A stretch of 64,000 bases of DNA from Methylococcaceae bacterium (GTDB taxonomy: Bacteria > Pseudomonadota > Gammaproteobacteria > Methylococcales > Methylomonadaceae), in the NCBI GenBank assembly GCA_016715325.1, contig JADKAL010000008.1, forward strand, positions 62,001 through 126,000, written 5' to 3'. The notes beneath the pieces are model-generated. The model was not told the DNA's origin and searched no databases. It worked only from the letters and a program-made list of their open reading frames with translations. Shown in pieces: positions 36,698-45,001 of the stretch (within the stretch, counting starts at the first letter, position 1; each line of letters begins with the position of its first letter). The position numbers and the translations under genes are program-made.

Positions 36698-38332
36698 TTA
36701 TTTTATCCCTTTATAGCCGGAAGTTATGGGGTAGCGTCGATCTCTGCCGAAAGCTCTCGTTGTAATACGAATTCCCGGTGGTGATTGCCGTCGTTTGTAT
36801 TCGTTTCTATCGACTAGGCTAATTGCTCTGGCGACGTGTTCGTAGCTGAATCCGGCAGCCATAATCTCTTCTGCCGATTGGTCGCGTTCCACATAGCGCT
36901 CAAGAATGGGATCAAGCACGTCGTAGGGCGGCAAAGAGTCTTGATCGACTTGGTCGGGCGCCAATTCAGCCGACGGCGGTCTTATCAGAACACGTTCGGG
37001 AATAACAGGTGAAATCGAGTTACGATAGCGCGCCAGTTCGTACACCAGCATTTTCGGAACATCCTTGATCGGGGCGAAACCGCCCGCCATATCGCCGTAA
37101 AGCGTAGCGTAACCGACGCTCATCTCGCTTTTGTTACCCGTGGTTAATAACAACTTACCTTGTTTATTCGACATGGCCATCAAAATGACGCCTCGACAAC
37201 GTGCTTGAATGTTCTCTTCTGTCGTATCTTTTTTCGTTCCTGCAAAAACGTCCGCTAACATAGCGTTAAATGCATTGACGGCGGGTTCAATGGGAACAAC
37301 GTGATACTGGACTTGCAATGCTTCAGCCTCTAGAACGGCGTCTTCGTTGCTCATATCCGAGGTATAACGGGACGGCATCAGCACGGCTTCAACTTTTTCA
37401 CTGCCCAAAGCATCGACGGCTAAGGCCAATACTAATGCCGAGTCGATACCGCCGGATAAACCTAACAGTGCTCCGCTGAAACTGTTTTTTCGTACGTAAT
37501 CCTTAATACCTAAGACGAGCGCATGATAAGCGCCGGCAATTTTTTCATCCAAAGGAACGCAGGTGGACGGAATGGGGAGATTATCCGTAAATTCCACTAG
37601 GCCGAGATAGTCTTGGAATTCTTCGGCACGGTATACGATTTCACCTTGTCCACTAACAACAAAGGATGCGCCGTCGAAAATCAGTTCATCCTGGCCACCG
37701 ACTTGATTAACATAGACCAAAGGAAGTTGCGCCGCTTTAACCTGTGAACAAATAACCGCTTCGCGTTGGTGCATTTTCCCCAAATTAAATGGCGATGCAT
37801 TCAGGGTTAACAAGATGTCGGCCCCGGCTTCCTTATTGGCGGCGATAATGCCTTCTTGCCAAACATCTTCGCAAATAGTTAAGCCGATAAACGTCCCGTT
37901 AAACTCGAACACGCAAGGTTGTTTGCCGGGCGTAAAATAGCGCCGTTCGTCGAATACGCCGTAATTCGGTAAGGACTGTTTTCGGTAACAGGCTAGCGTA
38001 ACCCCGTTATGTATAACGACGGCGCTATTGTATAGTTTTCCTTCCGACCATTCGGGAAAGCCGATCACTAAAGCAATCCCGTCGACGCATTCGGCAATCC
38101 GGTGGACGGCGTTATTGGCTTCTTCGATAAAATCGGCACGCAACAACAGGTCTTCAGCAGGATAACCCGTAACGATAAGCTCAGGAAAAACCACCAACTC
38201 TGCACATAAGTCGTCGCGGGCGGCATTAGCCGTTTTGATGATGTTATCTACATTACAGGAGATGTTTCCGACCAAAAAATTAACTTGGGCGAGAGCGATT
38301 TTTATAGTGCCTGAGACTTTTGAGCTTAACAT
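36698..38332 (-). CDS. nadE: Glutamine-dependent NAD synthetase
   Basis: The enzyme makes NAD from nicotinate adenine dinucleotide with ATP and glutamine. The 544-residue protein has an N-terminal nitrilase-type glutaminase domain (Glu in FPELIVTGYP, Lys in YRKQSLPNYG, Cys in GLTICEDVWQ) and a C-terminal synthetase domain with the PP-loop LLGLSGGIDSALVLAL near residue 285 and LLTTGNKSEMSVGYATLYGD. Length fits the two-domain bacterial form. It stands alone on the minus strand. Confidence 0.96.
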   Translation of the reverse strand: MLSSKVSGTIKIALAQVNFLVGNISCNVDNIIKTANAARDDLCAELVVFPELIVTGYPAEDLLLRADFIEEANNAVHRIAECVDGIALVIGFPEWSEGKLYNSAVVIHNGVTLACYRKQSLPNYGVFDERRYFTPGKQPCVFEFNGTFIGLTICEDVWQEGIIAANKEAGADILLTLNASPFNLGKMHQREAVICSQVKAAQLPLVYVNQVGGQDELIFDGASFVVSGQGEIVYRAEEFQDYLGLVEFTDNLPIPSTCVPLDEKIAGAYHALVLGIKDYVRKNSFSGALLGLSGGIDSALVLALAVDALGSEKVEAVLMPSRYTSDMSNEDAVLEAEALQVQYHVVPIEPAVNAFNAMLADVFAGTKKDTTEENIQARCRGVILMAMSNKQGKLLLTTGNKSEMSVGYATLYGDMAGGFAPIKDVPKMLVYELARYRNSISPVIPERVLIRPPSAELAPDQVDQDSLPPYDVLDPILERYVERDQSAEEIMAAGFSYEHVARAISLVDRNEYKRRQSPPGIRITTRAFGRDRRYPITSGYKGIK

Positions 38333-38960
38333 TGTTCAGAATGCGAATTTGTTAAAAAAAAATTGTTTATTTCGGTTCAAATTATCACATCAAAGTACAA
38401 AATCGTCTTATCAATTTAAGGGAATTCCGAATAAATTAAGCCTTTGTGCTTAGCTGTTAACGCATTAACGAACGCGGAAGAATTGGATATAGACTTTAGG
38501 GGAGATTTCTGATGGTCTAAAGACGAATGAACAGTAAGCGTAAATATGCAGTGAGCATATTAAATAACACCAGAAGATAAAACATTGATTACACTTTACG
38601 AGTGTGCTCTATTTGGCAATTGTCGCAAAATAAGGCTATTGCTGCCCTTGCTTGGCTTTGATTACCAGCGCCTTATAATTAGTGGAAGTCAACGCCAATA
38701 AAAGTCAGAGGGTTTTTAGCCATGAAGCCATTTGGTCAACTACCTGTGTTGGCAGATTGCAATGTGGTCGTCAGAGATAGCTAGGCAATCTTGGTTTTTT
38801 TTACGGCAATGAGCCGGGCTTTTCAGTTCTTGAGCATGATCTTGCGACATAGACGAATTTAACTTTTTGAGGGCTTTTTTAATGTTAAACATTTTAAATC
38901 ATCGAATGGCTATTGATGCTGACCTATTCGTTTTGAGTCATTCCCAGTCTTGAGAACACA
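38333..38960. other. Gene-poor spacer between nadE and the IS200-type element
   Basis: I find no supportable gene. A short open stretch near 38721-38780 begins ATGAAGCCATTTGGTCAA and soon meets stops; it might be a transposon remnant, but I cannot name one. Confidence 0.4.
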
Positions 38961-38981
38961 AGTGTGAAAAAAGTCATAACG

Positions 38982-39509
38982 CCCCCGCGAAGCGGGGGGC
39001 TTGACGGTTGTTAGCAGCCCCAAGGGCTGCCGAAGTCACCGCCTAAAACCTGCCCTGCTCACTACTTCCCTTGCCGTCCAACTGCTCTTGGTTTTTGATG
39101 TAGGCGCGAATCTGCGTTTCCTCAAACCCAACCGTCGACACCGCATAGCCTCGCGCCCAGAAATTCTCGCCGTTGAAATTTCGCTGCCTCCCGCTGAACT
39201 GCCGCGCAACGGAAATGGCGCTCTTCCCTTTCAGGTACCCTACCACTTCCGCAACTGAGTACTTCGGCGGTATCCTTATCAGCATATGGACGTGATCCTG
39301 AACCATGTGCCCTTCCATTATCTGGCAGTTCCTTTGCGCCGCAAGCTCATGGAACAAAGGCCCCAAATACCCTCGAATCTTTCCGTACAACTCTTTTTTC
39401 CTGCCTTTCGGTATGAACACAATGTGGTATTTGCAATCCCATTTCGAATGGCTTAAGCTTTCGTAAGATGATGTTGTCATTATATTTTCTCCTTGTGACC
39501 GTCAAGCCC
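38982..39509 (-). mobile_element. IS200-type insertion element
   Basis: The element contains a single Y1 transposase. On the side downstream of the gene are two hairpins, 38982-38998 (CCCCCGC, loop GAA, GCGGGGG) and 39011-39027 (GCAGCCC, loop CAA, GGGCTGC), as expected for IS200 ends that are recognised as hairpins. A 12-base sequence GGGCTTGACGGT (38997-39008) recurs inverted at 39498-39509, flanking the gene. Exact ends cannot be fixed from one copy; no tnpB is present. Confidence 0.7.
39043..39480 (-). CDS. tnpA: IS200/IS605-family Y1 transposase
   Basis: This 145-residue HUH transposase moves single-stranded DNA by a tyrosine intermediate. The metal-binding motif HVH is at residues 63-65 (QDHVHMLIRIPP), and the catalytic tyrosine is probably Tyr127 (RAYIKNQEQ). 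The N-terminal HSKWDCKYHIVFIPKGRK is typical. It has a good AGGAG site before the ATG and looks intact and full length, so the element may be active. Confidence 0.95.
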   Translation of the reverse strand: MTTSSYESLSHSKWDCKYHIVFIPKGRKKELYGKIRGYLGPLFHELAAQRNCQIMEGHMVQDHVHMLIRIPPKYSVAEVVGYLKGKSAISVARQFSGRQRNFNGENFWARGYAVSTVGFEETQIRAYIKNQEQLDGKGSSEQGRF

Positions 39510-39582
39510 AAGGGGAAATTACAACATCATCGCTTTACCAGCCACCATTTACACTGAATCTAAAGGCCGAGCCTTATGAGTC

Positions 39583-39601
39583 CACTAGTCAAACTAGTGG
39601 C
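39583..39601. repeat. Perfect hairpin beside the IS200 element
   Basis: CCACTAGT (39583-39590), loop CAA, ACTAGTGG (39594-39601). It has the same 3-base loop style as the IS hairpins at 39011-39027, so it could belong to another IS-related end or be a terminator. The surrounding 39510-39772 has no gene. Confidence 0.45.
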
Positions 39602-39710
39602 TTACCTGTCAGCGAGTTAAGCCTTGATAAGGCCGGATCGATATGGTTTTTATAAGCCTCTTACTTGTTAGTAAAACGTTGTCGTTAAGATTGAATCATA
39701 CGAATTTCGT

Positions 39711-39746
39711 ATTTGTCATGACGAATCTAAATTCATCATGACAAAT
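39711..39746 (-). terminator. Hairpin downstream of sga
   Basis: ATTTGTCATGACGAA (39711-39725) and TTCATCATGACAAAT (39732-39746) form a 15-pair stem with one mismatch and a 6-base loop, starting 26 bases after the sga stop. There is no U-run, so it may be an attenuator, an mRNA-protecting hairpin or a binding site rather than a terminator. Confidence 0.4.
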
Positions 39747-39772
39747 GATAGTTGATTCTTTTAATTACAGAA

Positions 39773-40939
39773 TCAGCCCGCCTTCGACCGGTAATACTCA
39801 ATCGCCGCCGCTACACCGCTGCCGGGCTTAATATCGAAATCGTTATCCAATAACGCCATTTCGACGCCGGCAATTGCGCCCAGCATGGAAACATCGTTCA
39901 TGTCGCCAACGTGGCCGATGCGGAAAGCTTTACCGGCCAGTTCCGATAAACCTGCGCCTAAAGAGATATTGTATTTGCTGAACGCGGTGCTGATGACATG
40001 CCGGGCGTCTTTACCTTCCGGCACCATGACGGCGGTGACGGTGTTGGATTCAAAGCCTGGATGTGCACATTGTTTCATACCCCAAGCAGCTACCGCTTTC
40101 CGCGTGCCTTCCGCTAAACGGAAGTGTCGGGCGTAGACATTGTCTAGACCTTCTTCCAGCAGTAAATCCAACGCTTTACGTAAACCGTACAATAAAGGCA
40201 AATTCGGCGTATAGGGCGTGTAGCCGTCTTTATTGGAATTCACCATGTCTTTTAAATCCAGAAAACAGCGCGGATAGGTCGATGTTTCAGCGGCTTTCAA
40301 GGCTTTTTGACTGAAGGCGACGAAAGCGCCGCCTGCAGGTAGCATGAAACCTTTTTGCGAGCCGCTGATCGCGCCGTCCACGCCCCATTCGTCCAAACGG
40401 AAGTCGATGCTGGCGATGGAGCTGACACCGTCGACGAATAGCAAAGCCGGATGCTTGGCGGCATCCATTGCTTTACGGATTCCGGCGATATCGCTGGTCA
40501 CGCCGGTTGCGGTTTCGTTGTGGGTTGCTAAAAACGCTTTAATTTCGTGATTTTTATCTTCTTTCAAACGCGCTTCCAGATGGTCGAGCGGAACGCCTTT
40601 ACCCCATTCGACTTGATGCAGTTCGACTTCAAAACCTAAGCGTTTTGCCATTTCCGCCCATAAATGGCTGAATTGACCGAAACGGTAAATCAAGACTTTA
40701 TCGCCGGGGTTAAGACAGTTGGTCAGGGCGATTTCCCAACCTGCCGTGCCTGTTGCCGGAAAAATAAAGGCTTGTCCGCTTTCGGTGCGGAAAATCTTTT
40801 TCAGGTCTTGCAGGAGAGGCGTCATTAATTTTGGAAAAACCGGTGAGCGATGATCTTCCATCGTCACATGCATAGCATTCAAAACTTCGTTGGGTACGTT
40901 TGTAGGACCTGGAATGTACAGGTGATTACGGCCAGCCAT
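39773..40939 (-). CDS. sga: Serine--glyoxylate aminotransferase
   Basis: The PLP enzyme moves the amino group of serine to glyoxylate, giving hydroxypyruvate and regenerating glycine, a defining serine-cycle step. The 388-residue class V aminotransferase starts with NHLYIPGPTNVPNEVLNAM and has the PLP lysine in SGSQKGFMLPAGG near residue 195. A GAGAGG site precedes the ATG. It is divergent from mcl, with 250 bases between them that should contain both promoters. Confidence 0.95.
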   Translation of the reverse strand: MAGRNHLYIPGPTNVPNEVLNAMHVTMEDHRSPVFPKLMTPLLQDLKKIFRTESGQAFIFPATGTAGWEIALTNCLNPGDKVLIYRFGQFSHLWAEMAKRLGFEVELHQVEWGKGVPLDHLEARLKEDKNHEIKAFLATHNETATGVTSDIAGIRKAMDAAKHPALLFVDGVSSIASIDFRLDEWGVDGAISGSQKGFMLPAGGAFVAFSQKALKAAETSTYPRCFLDLKDMVNSNKDGYTPYTPNLPLLYGLRKALDLLLEEGLDNVYARHFRLAEGTRKAVAAWGMKQCAHPGFESNTVTAVMVPEGKDARHVISTAFSKYNISLGAGLSELAGKAFRIGHVGDMNDVSMLGAIAGVEMALLDNDFDIKPGSGVAAAIEYYRSKAG

Positions 40940-41074
40940 GATATTGCCTCTCGATAGTTGTCATTTAGGGTGAAAATTCGACGACGATACGAAATTTATC
41001 GCTCATATAGTCTTCATATTGCTGTAAATGATGACATAGCCGCTTATAATCGGCAATCTTTCACACCTTAAAAA

Positions 41075-41102
41075 TTGACTTTGTTGCTATGGAAAGTAAA
41101 AT
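41075..41102 (+). promoter_or_regulatory. Sigma-70-like promoter of mcl-mtkA-mtkB
   Basis: TTGACT (41075-41080) and TAAAAT (41097-41102) are 16 bases apart, about 86 bases before the mcl start. It lies in the divergent sga-mcl region, the expected site of control of the second serine-cycle block. Confidence 0.5.
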
Positions 41103-41188
41103 GGCGGGTTGATTTTGATATGGGTTTAACCTTGGATAGTACCGACTAACTTTCACGGTATCCCTCCGATGCAATTAGGAAAAGAGCA

Positions 41189-42139
41189 ATGAGTCATACC
41201 TTATACACAGCGCAAGTTCAACGCGTACAGCGCTGTGAACTGGCGGTACCGGGTTCAAACCCAGACATGTTTGAAAAAGCGCTTAAAAGCGGCGTCGATT
41301 TCGTTTTCCTGGATTTGGAAGATGCGGTTGCACCCGACGACAAGCTGCAAGCAAGAAAAAATATCATTCAAGCAATAAACGATCTGGACTGGAAAGGTCA
41401 CGGGATTACCGTTTCTGTCCGTATAAACGGTTTAGATACGCAATATATGGTGCGCGATGTGGTCGACCTTGTCGAACAGGCAGGCGCTAAAATCGATACT
41501 ATACTCATTCCAAAAGTCGGCGTGTATGCCGATGTCTATATGGTCGAAGCGATGCTCAACCAGTTGGAAATGCAGCAAGGCTTGAAAAACAAAATCGGCA
41601 TTGAAGCCTTGATCGAAACGGCATTGGGTATGGCGAATGTGGAAGATATTGCCCGCAACGGCGCTACCGGTCGACTGGAAGCATTACACTTCGGTGTGGC
41701 TGATTATGCTGCGAGTAATCGTGCAAGAACGGTTAATATCGGCGGCCTGAACCCCGATTACCCCGGCGACCAATGGCATTTTGCCATCAGCCGGATGACA
41801 GTAGCTTGCCGGGCTTACGGATTGCGTCCGATTGACGGACCGTTCGGCGATTTTAAAGATCCTGACGGCTTTAAGGCCGCCGCCCGCAGAGCAGCGGCAT
41901 TAGGTTGCGAAGGTAAGTGGGCGATTCATCCAACGCAAATTGCCTTGGCGAACGAAATTTTTACACCGCCGCCAGCCGAAGTGGACAAGGCCAAACGTAT
42001 CTTGCATGCCTTACAAGAGGCTGCCGCGCAAGGCAAGGGCGCTGCTGCGTTGGATGGACGGTTGATCGATGCGGCATCGGAAAGAATGGCGAACAATGTG
42101 GTCAGGGCAGCGGAAGCGATTGCTGCAAAAACAAAATAA
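41189..42139 (+). CDS. mcl: L-malyl-CoA lyase
   Basis: The lyase splits malyl-CoA into glyoxylate and acetyl-CoA, releasing the net product of the serine cycle. The 316-residue protein belongs to the HpcH/HpaI-citrate lyase family. It has CELAVPGSNPDMFEKA, the metal-site stretch VFLDLEDAVAPDDK near residue 34, SVRINGLDTQ and HFGVADYAASNRARTV. AGGAAAAG precedes the ATG. It is followed after 24 bases by mtkA, matching the mtk-mcl linkage of methylotrophs. Activity on beta-methylmalyl-CoA is possible but cannot be read from sequence. Confidence 0.95.
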   Translation: MSHTLYTAQVQRVQRCELAVPGSNPDMFEKALKSGVDFVFLDLEDAVAPDDKLQARKNIIQAINDLDWKGHGITVSVRINGLDTQYMVRDVVDLVEQAGAKIDTILIPKVGVYADVYMVEAMLNQLEMQQGLKNKIGIEALIETALGMANVEDIARNGATGRLEALHFGVADYAASNRARTVNIGGLNPDYPGDQWHFAISRMTVACRAYGLRPIDGPFGDFKDPDGFKAAARRAAALGCEGKWAIHPTQIALANEIFTPPPAEVDKAKRILHALQEAAAQGKGAAALDGRLIDAASERMANNVVRAAEAIAAKTK

Positions 42140-42163
42140 CTATCAAATTACAAGGGAGATGCC

Positions 42164-43348
42164 GTGGACATACATGAATATCAGGCAAAAGAAATTTTAA
42201 GCGGTTACGGGGTAAAAATCGCTGAGGGCGGTTTAGCCTATAGCCCGGAAGATGCAATACAACGGGCGCGTGAAATCGGCGGTCATGTCTGGGCGGTAAA
42301 GGCTCAAATTCACTCCGGCGCTCGCGGCAAAGCGGGCGGTATCAAAATTTGTAAGACGCATGATGAAGTCGAAGCGGCAGCGGAATATCTCTTAGGCAAA
42401 CGGTTGGTTACTCACCAAACCGGTCCGGCGGGTAAAGTGTGCAGTCGTTTGTACGTCGAAGCAGGAACTGAAATCGCCAAAGAGTTGTATTTTTCGTTTC
42501 TGGTAGACCGGAGCGCCGAACGCATTGTCATGATCGGTTCATCTCAGGGCGGTATGGATATTGAAGAGCTGGCTGTATCGAACCCTGGAGCGATTACTAA
42601 AATTCATATCGAACCGGCTGTCGGTTTGCAGGATTATCAAGCCCGTCAGATGGCCTTTGCGTTGGGATTGGATGCCGAAATTATCAGTCATGCCGTTAAA
42701 ACCATTCGCGGCTGTTACCGGGCATTACGAGAGCTCGATTGCAGCATGCTGGAAATCAATCCGCTAGTGGTAACCAGCAATAACGAATTGCTGGCGTTGG
42801 ATGCAAAGATGGGGTTCGACGACAATGCGTTGTTTCGTCAGCAAAAAATCTCCGAATTACGTGATAAATCCCAGGAAGATCCGCGCGAAATGGCGGCTGC
42901 CGATCGTGGTTTAAGTTATGTCGGCTTAGACGGTGATATCGGTTGCATGATTAACGGAGCCGGTCTTGCAATGGCGACGATGGATATGATTAAACTGGCA
43001 GGCGGCGAACCGGCCAACTTTCTTGACGTGGGTGGCGGCGCATCTCCTGAACGAACCGAGAAGGCGTTTCGTTTAGTCTTAGCAGACAGCAATGTCAAAG
43101 CTATGCTTGTCAATATTTTTGCCGGAATTAATCGCTGCGACTGGATTGCCGAAGGTGTTGTTCATGCTGTGCAAAAACTCGATATGAAAATCCCGTTAAT
43201 TGTTCGACTATCCGGGACGAACGTAGAGGAAGGTCGCCGCATTATCGCAGAAAGCGGTCTACCGATCATTACGGCGGAAACTTTAGCAGAAGCGGCGGAA
43301 AAAGCAGTGCAAGCGCGAAATGCCGTTGTGTCAAAGGGAGGTTGCTAA
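42164..43348 (+). CDS. mtkA: Malate--CoA ligase (malate thiokinase) beta subunit
   Basis: MtkAB activates malate to malyl-CoA with ATP, feeding Mcl. This 394-residue subunit has the ATP-grasp layout of succinyl-CoA synthetase beta, with [12 protein letters not shown] at the start, [16 protein letters not shown] near residue 46 and [17 protein letters not shown] near 285. Location between mcl and mtkB decides for malate over succinate as substrate. The GTG start follows AGGGAG. Confidence 0.94.
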   Translation: MDIHEYQAKEILSGYGVKIAEGGLAYSPEDAIQRAREIGGHVWAVKAQIHSGARGKAGGIKICKTHDEVEAAAEYLLGKRLVTHQTGPAGKVCSRLYVEAGTEIAKELYFSFLVDRSAERIVMIGSSQGGMDIEELAVSNPGAITKIHIEPAVGLQDYQARQMAFALGLDAEIISHAVKTIRGCYRALRELDCSMLEINPLVVTSNNELLALDAKMGFDDNALFRQQKISELRDKSQEDPREMAAADRGLSYVGLDGDIGCMINGAGLAMATMDMIKLAGGEPANFLDVGGGASPERTEKAFRLVLADSNVKAMLVNIFAGINRCDWIAEGVVHAVQKLDMKIPLIVRLSGTNVEEGRRIIAESGLPIITAETLAEAAEKAVQARNAVVSKGGC

Positions 43349-44238
43349 TGGCTATTTTAATTAACGAAAATACACGGATATTGGTTCAAGGCTTCACCGG
43401 TAAAATCGGCACCTTTCACGCCGAAGACATGATGAAGTATGGATCGAAGGTTGTCGGCGGCGTGACGCCGGGCAAAGGCGGTCAGAAGCATCTTGGGCTT
43501 CCTGTTTTCAACACCATGAAAGAGGCAGTGCAGGAAACACAAGCTGATGCCAGCATTATTTTCGTTCCGCCCGCCTTTGCGGCGGATTCGATCATGGAAG
43601 CGGCTGATGCGGGAATTAAATATTGCGTCGCGATTACCGACGGTATTCCCACCCAGGACATGATGACAGTTAAGAACTTTCTGCGGCGTTTCCCTGACGA
43701 TAAACGGATGGTGCTGACCGGCCCGAACTGTGCGGGGACGATTAGTCCGGGTAAAAGCATGTTAGGTATCATGCCTGGACATATCTATATGCCAGGTAAT
43801 GTCGGTATCGTCGGGCGCTCAGGCACGTTAGGCTACGAAGCTGCTTCGCAAATGAAAGCGTTGGGAATCGGGGTGAGCACATCAGTCGGTATAGGCGGCG
43901 ATCCGATCAACGGTAGCGCTCATCAGGTTATCCTGGAAAAATTCGAACAAGACCCTGAAACCGAAGTCATTATGATGATCGGCGAAATCGGCGGCCCGCA
44001 AGAAGTGGAAGCCGGACTTTATGCGAAAGCGAATATGAAAAAACCTGTGGTTGCTTATATTGCCGGTCTTACGGCGCCACAAGGCCGTCGCATGGGTCAT
44101 GCCGGGGCGATTATTTCCTCCGCAGGCGAAGGCGCAGCGGAAAAAGTCGCTATGTTAAAAGAATGCGGCGTAACGATTTGTCCGACACCTGCTGCAATGG
44201 GGGAAACGATTGCAAAGGTTTTAGCAAATCTAGGTTAA
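43348..44238 (+). CDS. mtkB: Malate--CoA ligase (malate thiokinase) alpha subunit
   Basis: This 296-residue subunit binds CoA and carries the phosphohistidine. It has the CoA-binding QGFTGKIGTFHAEDMMKYG, TGPNCAGTISPGKSMLGIMPG, and the active-site histidine in MGHAGAIISSAGEGAAEK near residue 250. The ATG overlaps the mtkA stop by one base (TAATG) behind a strong GGAGG, so the two subunits are translationally coupled. An in-frame TTG six bases earlier is less likely. Confidence 0.95.
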   Translation: MAILINENTRILVQGFTGKIGTFHAEDMMKYGSKVVGGVTPGKGGQKHLGLPVFNTMKEAVQETQADASIIFVPPAFAADSIMEAADAGIKYCVAITDGIPTQDMMTVKNFLRRFPDDKRMVLTGPNCAGTISPGKSMLGIMPGHIYMPGNVGIVGRSGTLGYEAASQMKALGIGVSTSVGIGGDPINGSAHQVILEKFEQDPETEVIMMIGEIGGPQEVEAGLYAKANMKKPVVAYIAGLTAPQGRRMGHAGAIISSAGEGAAEKVAMLKECGVTICPTPAAMGETIAKVLANLG

Positions 44239-44262
44239 ACCGTTTAAGCTAAACGCGTTATC

Positions 44263-44478
44263 ATGCATACCGATTCAGAAGAAAAAAGGGTTCGATTCGG
44301 TTGTGGCTTTATATTTGGTTTTTTCATAGGCGGTATTGTCGCTTTTAAGCACATGGTATCTGACGGTAATTATCTATTAACTGCTTCTGTCATTCTTGGT
44401 TTGGTCTGCGGCATTGCTGCTATGAAGCAGGGCGACAAATTTTGGGAAGCTTTTCTTACAGGGAAATGGTGGTGGTAG
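44263..44478 (+). CDS. Small two-helix membrane protein
   Basis: I do not recognise this 71-residue protein. It has two hydrophobic segments (about 15-28 and 38-52) and ends in a tryptophan run. It starts 24 bases after mtkB and is in the same frame as the next small gene, separated only by a TAG stop. It is probably the tail of the mtk transcript; no function can be stated. Confidence 0.55.
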   Translation: MHTDSEEKRVRFGCGFIFGFFIGGIVAFKHMVSDGNYLLTASVILGLVCGIAAMKQGDKFWEAFLTGKWWW

Positions 44479-44733
44479 GTGGATGTCTCCGTTCACCCCA
44501 AATTCTTTGAATGGCTAGGTTGGCTGGGATTTATTCTCATTATTGCAGCCTACTTTTTCCTGACCATCAAACTGCTAAACGAAAGTTCTGCCTATTATCA
44601 CATCATGAATTTGATCGGTGCCTTATGTATGGTCGCCAATGCGAAGCACAACGGCGCTAAACCGTTATTCTGGTTAAACGTTGTATGGGCAATAGTCGCT
44701 ATGATGGGTCTATTTCAACTTTCAACCGATTAA
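44479..44733 (+). CDS. Small membrane protein, CBU_0592-like
   Basis: The 84-residue protein has three hydrophobic helices. FEWLGWLGFILIIAAYF, MNLIGALCMVANA and LNVVWAIVAMMGL match the pattern of the CBU_0592-like family, whose function is unknown. The GTG start directly follows the TAG of the previous gene in the same frame. A single-base stop change would join the two, so a split gene is possible, but the family length favours a separate protein. Confidence 0.6.
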   Translation: MDVSVHPKFFEWLGWLGFILIIAAYFFLTIKLLNESSAYYHIMNLIGALCMVANAKHNGAKPLFWLNVVWAIVAMMGLFQLSTD

Positions 44734-44750
44734 ATCGAACTCCCCCGAGT

Positions 44751-44768
44751 CTACTTATGGATAAGTAG
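44751..44768 (+). terminator. Short palindromic hairpin after the small membrane proteins
   Basis: CTACTTAT-GG-ATAAGTAG is a perfect inverted repeat 18 bases after the stop at 44733, with T-rich sequence only 35 bases later. It may end the mcl-mtk transcript. Confidence 0.35.
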
Positions 44769-45001
44769 CAACGGAAACTAATTTAAAAAATCTCTTTTTT
44801 CTGACCTACCAATTAATGATTTAAATCACAGTTTTTTTGTGAATTTAAATCTACAGTTCAGTTTGAAACTTCCATTACGCAGTTAACTAAAAAAATTCTG
44901 CCAAATGTCTGGATTAAATAATCCTGCATACAATTAACTTGAATTTAAGATTAGTCTTTAAGAATGCTGTATTTCTTGAAGATATAAATAGGGTAGTTAT
45001 T

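Noticed and set aside
38721..38790. Short reading frame beginning ATGAAGCCATTTGG as a gene or transposase remnant
   Set aside because: Stops follow quickly in all frames, and I could not match the residues to a known transposase.
44263..44733. The two small membrane ORFs as one gene split by a nonsense TAG
   Set aside because: They share a frame, but the second alone matches a known small family in length and the first has its own ATG and two complete helices, so two genes are more likely.
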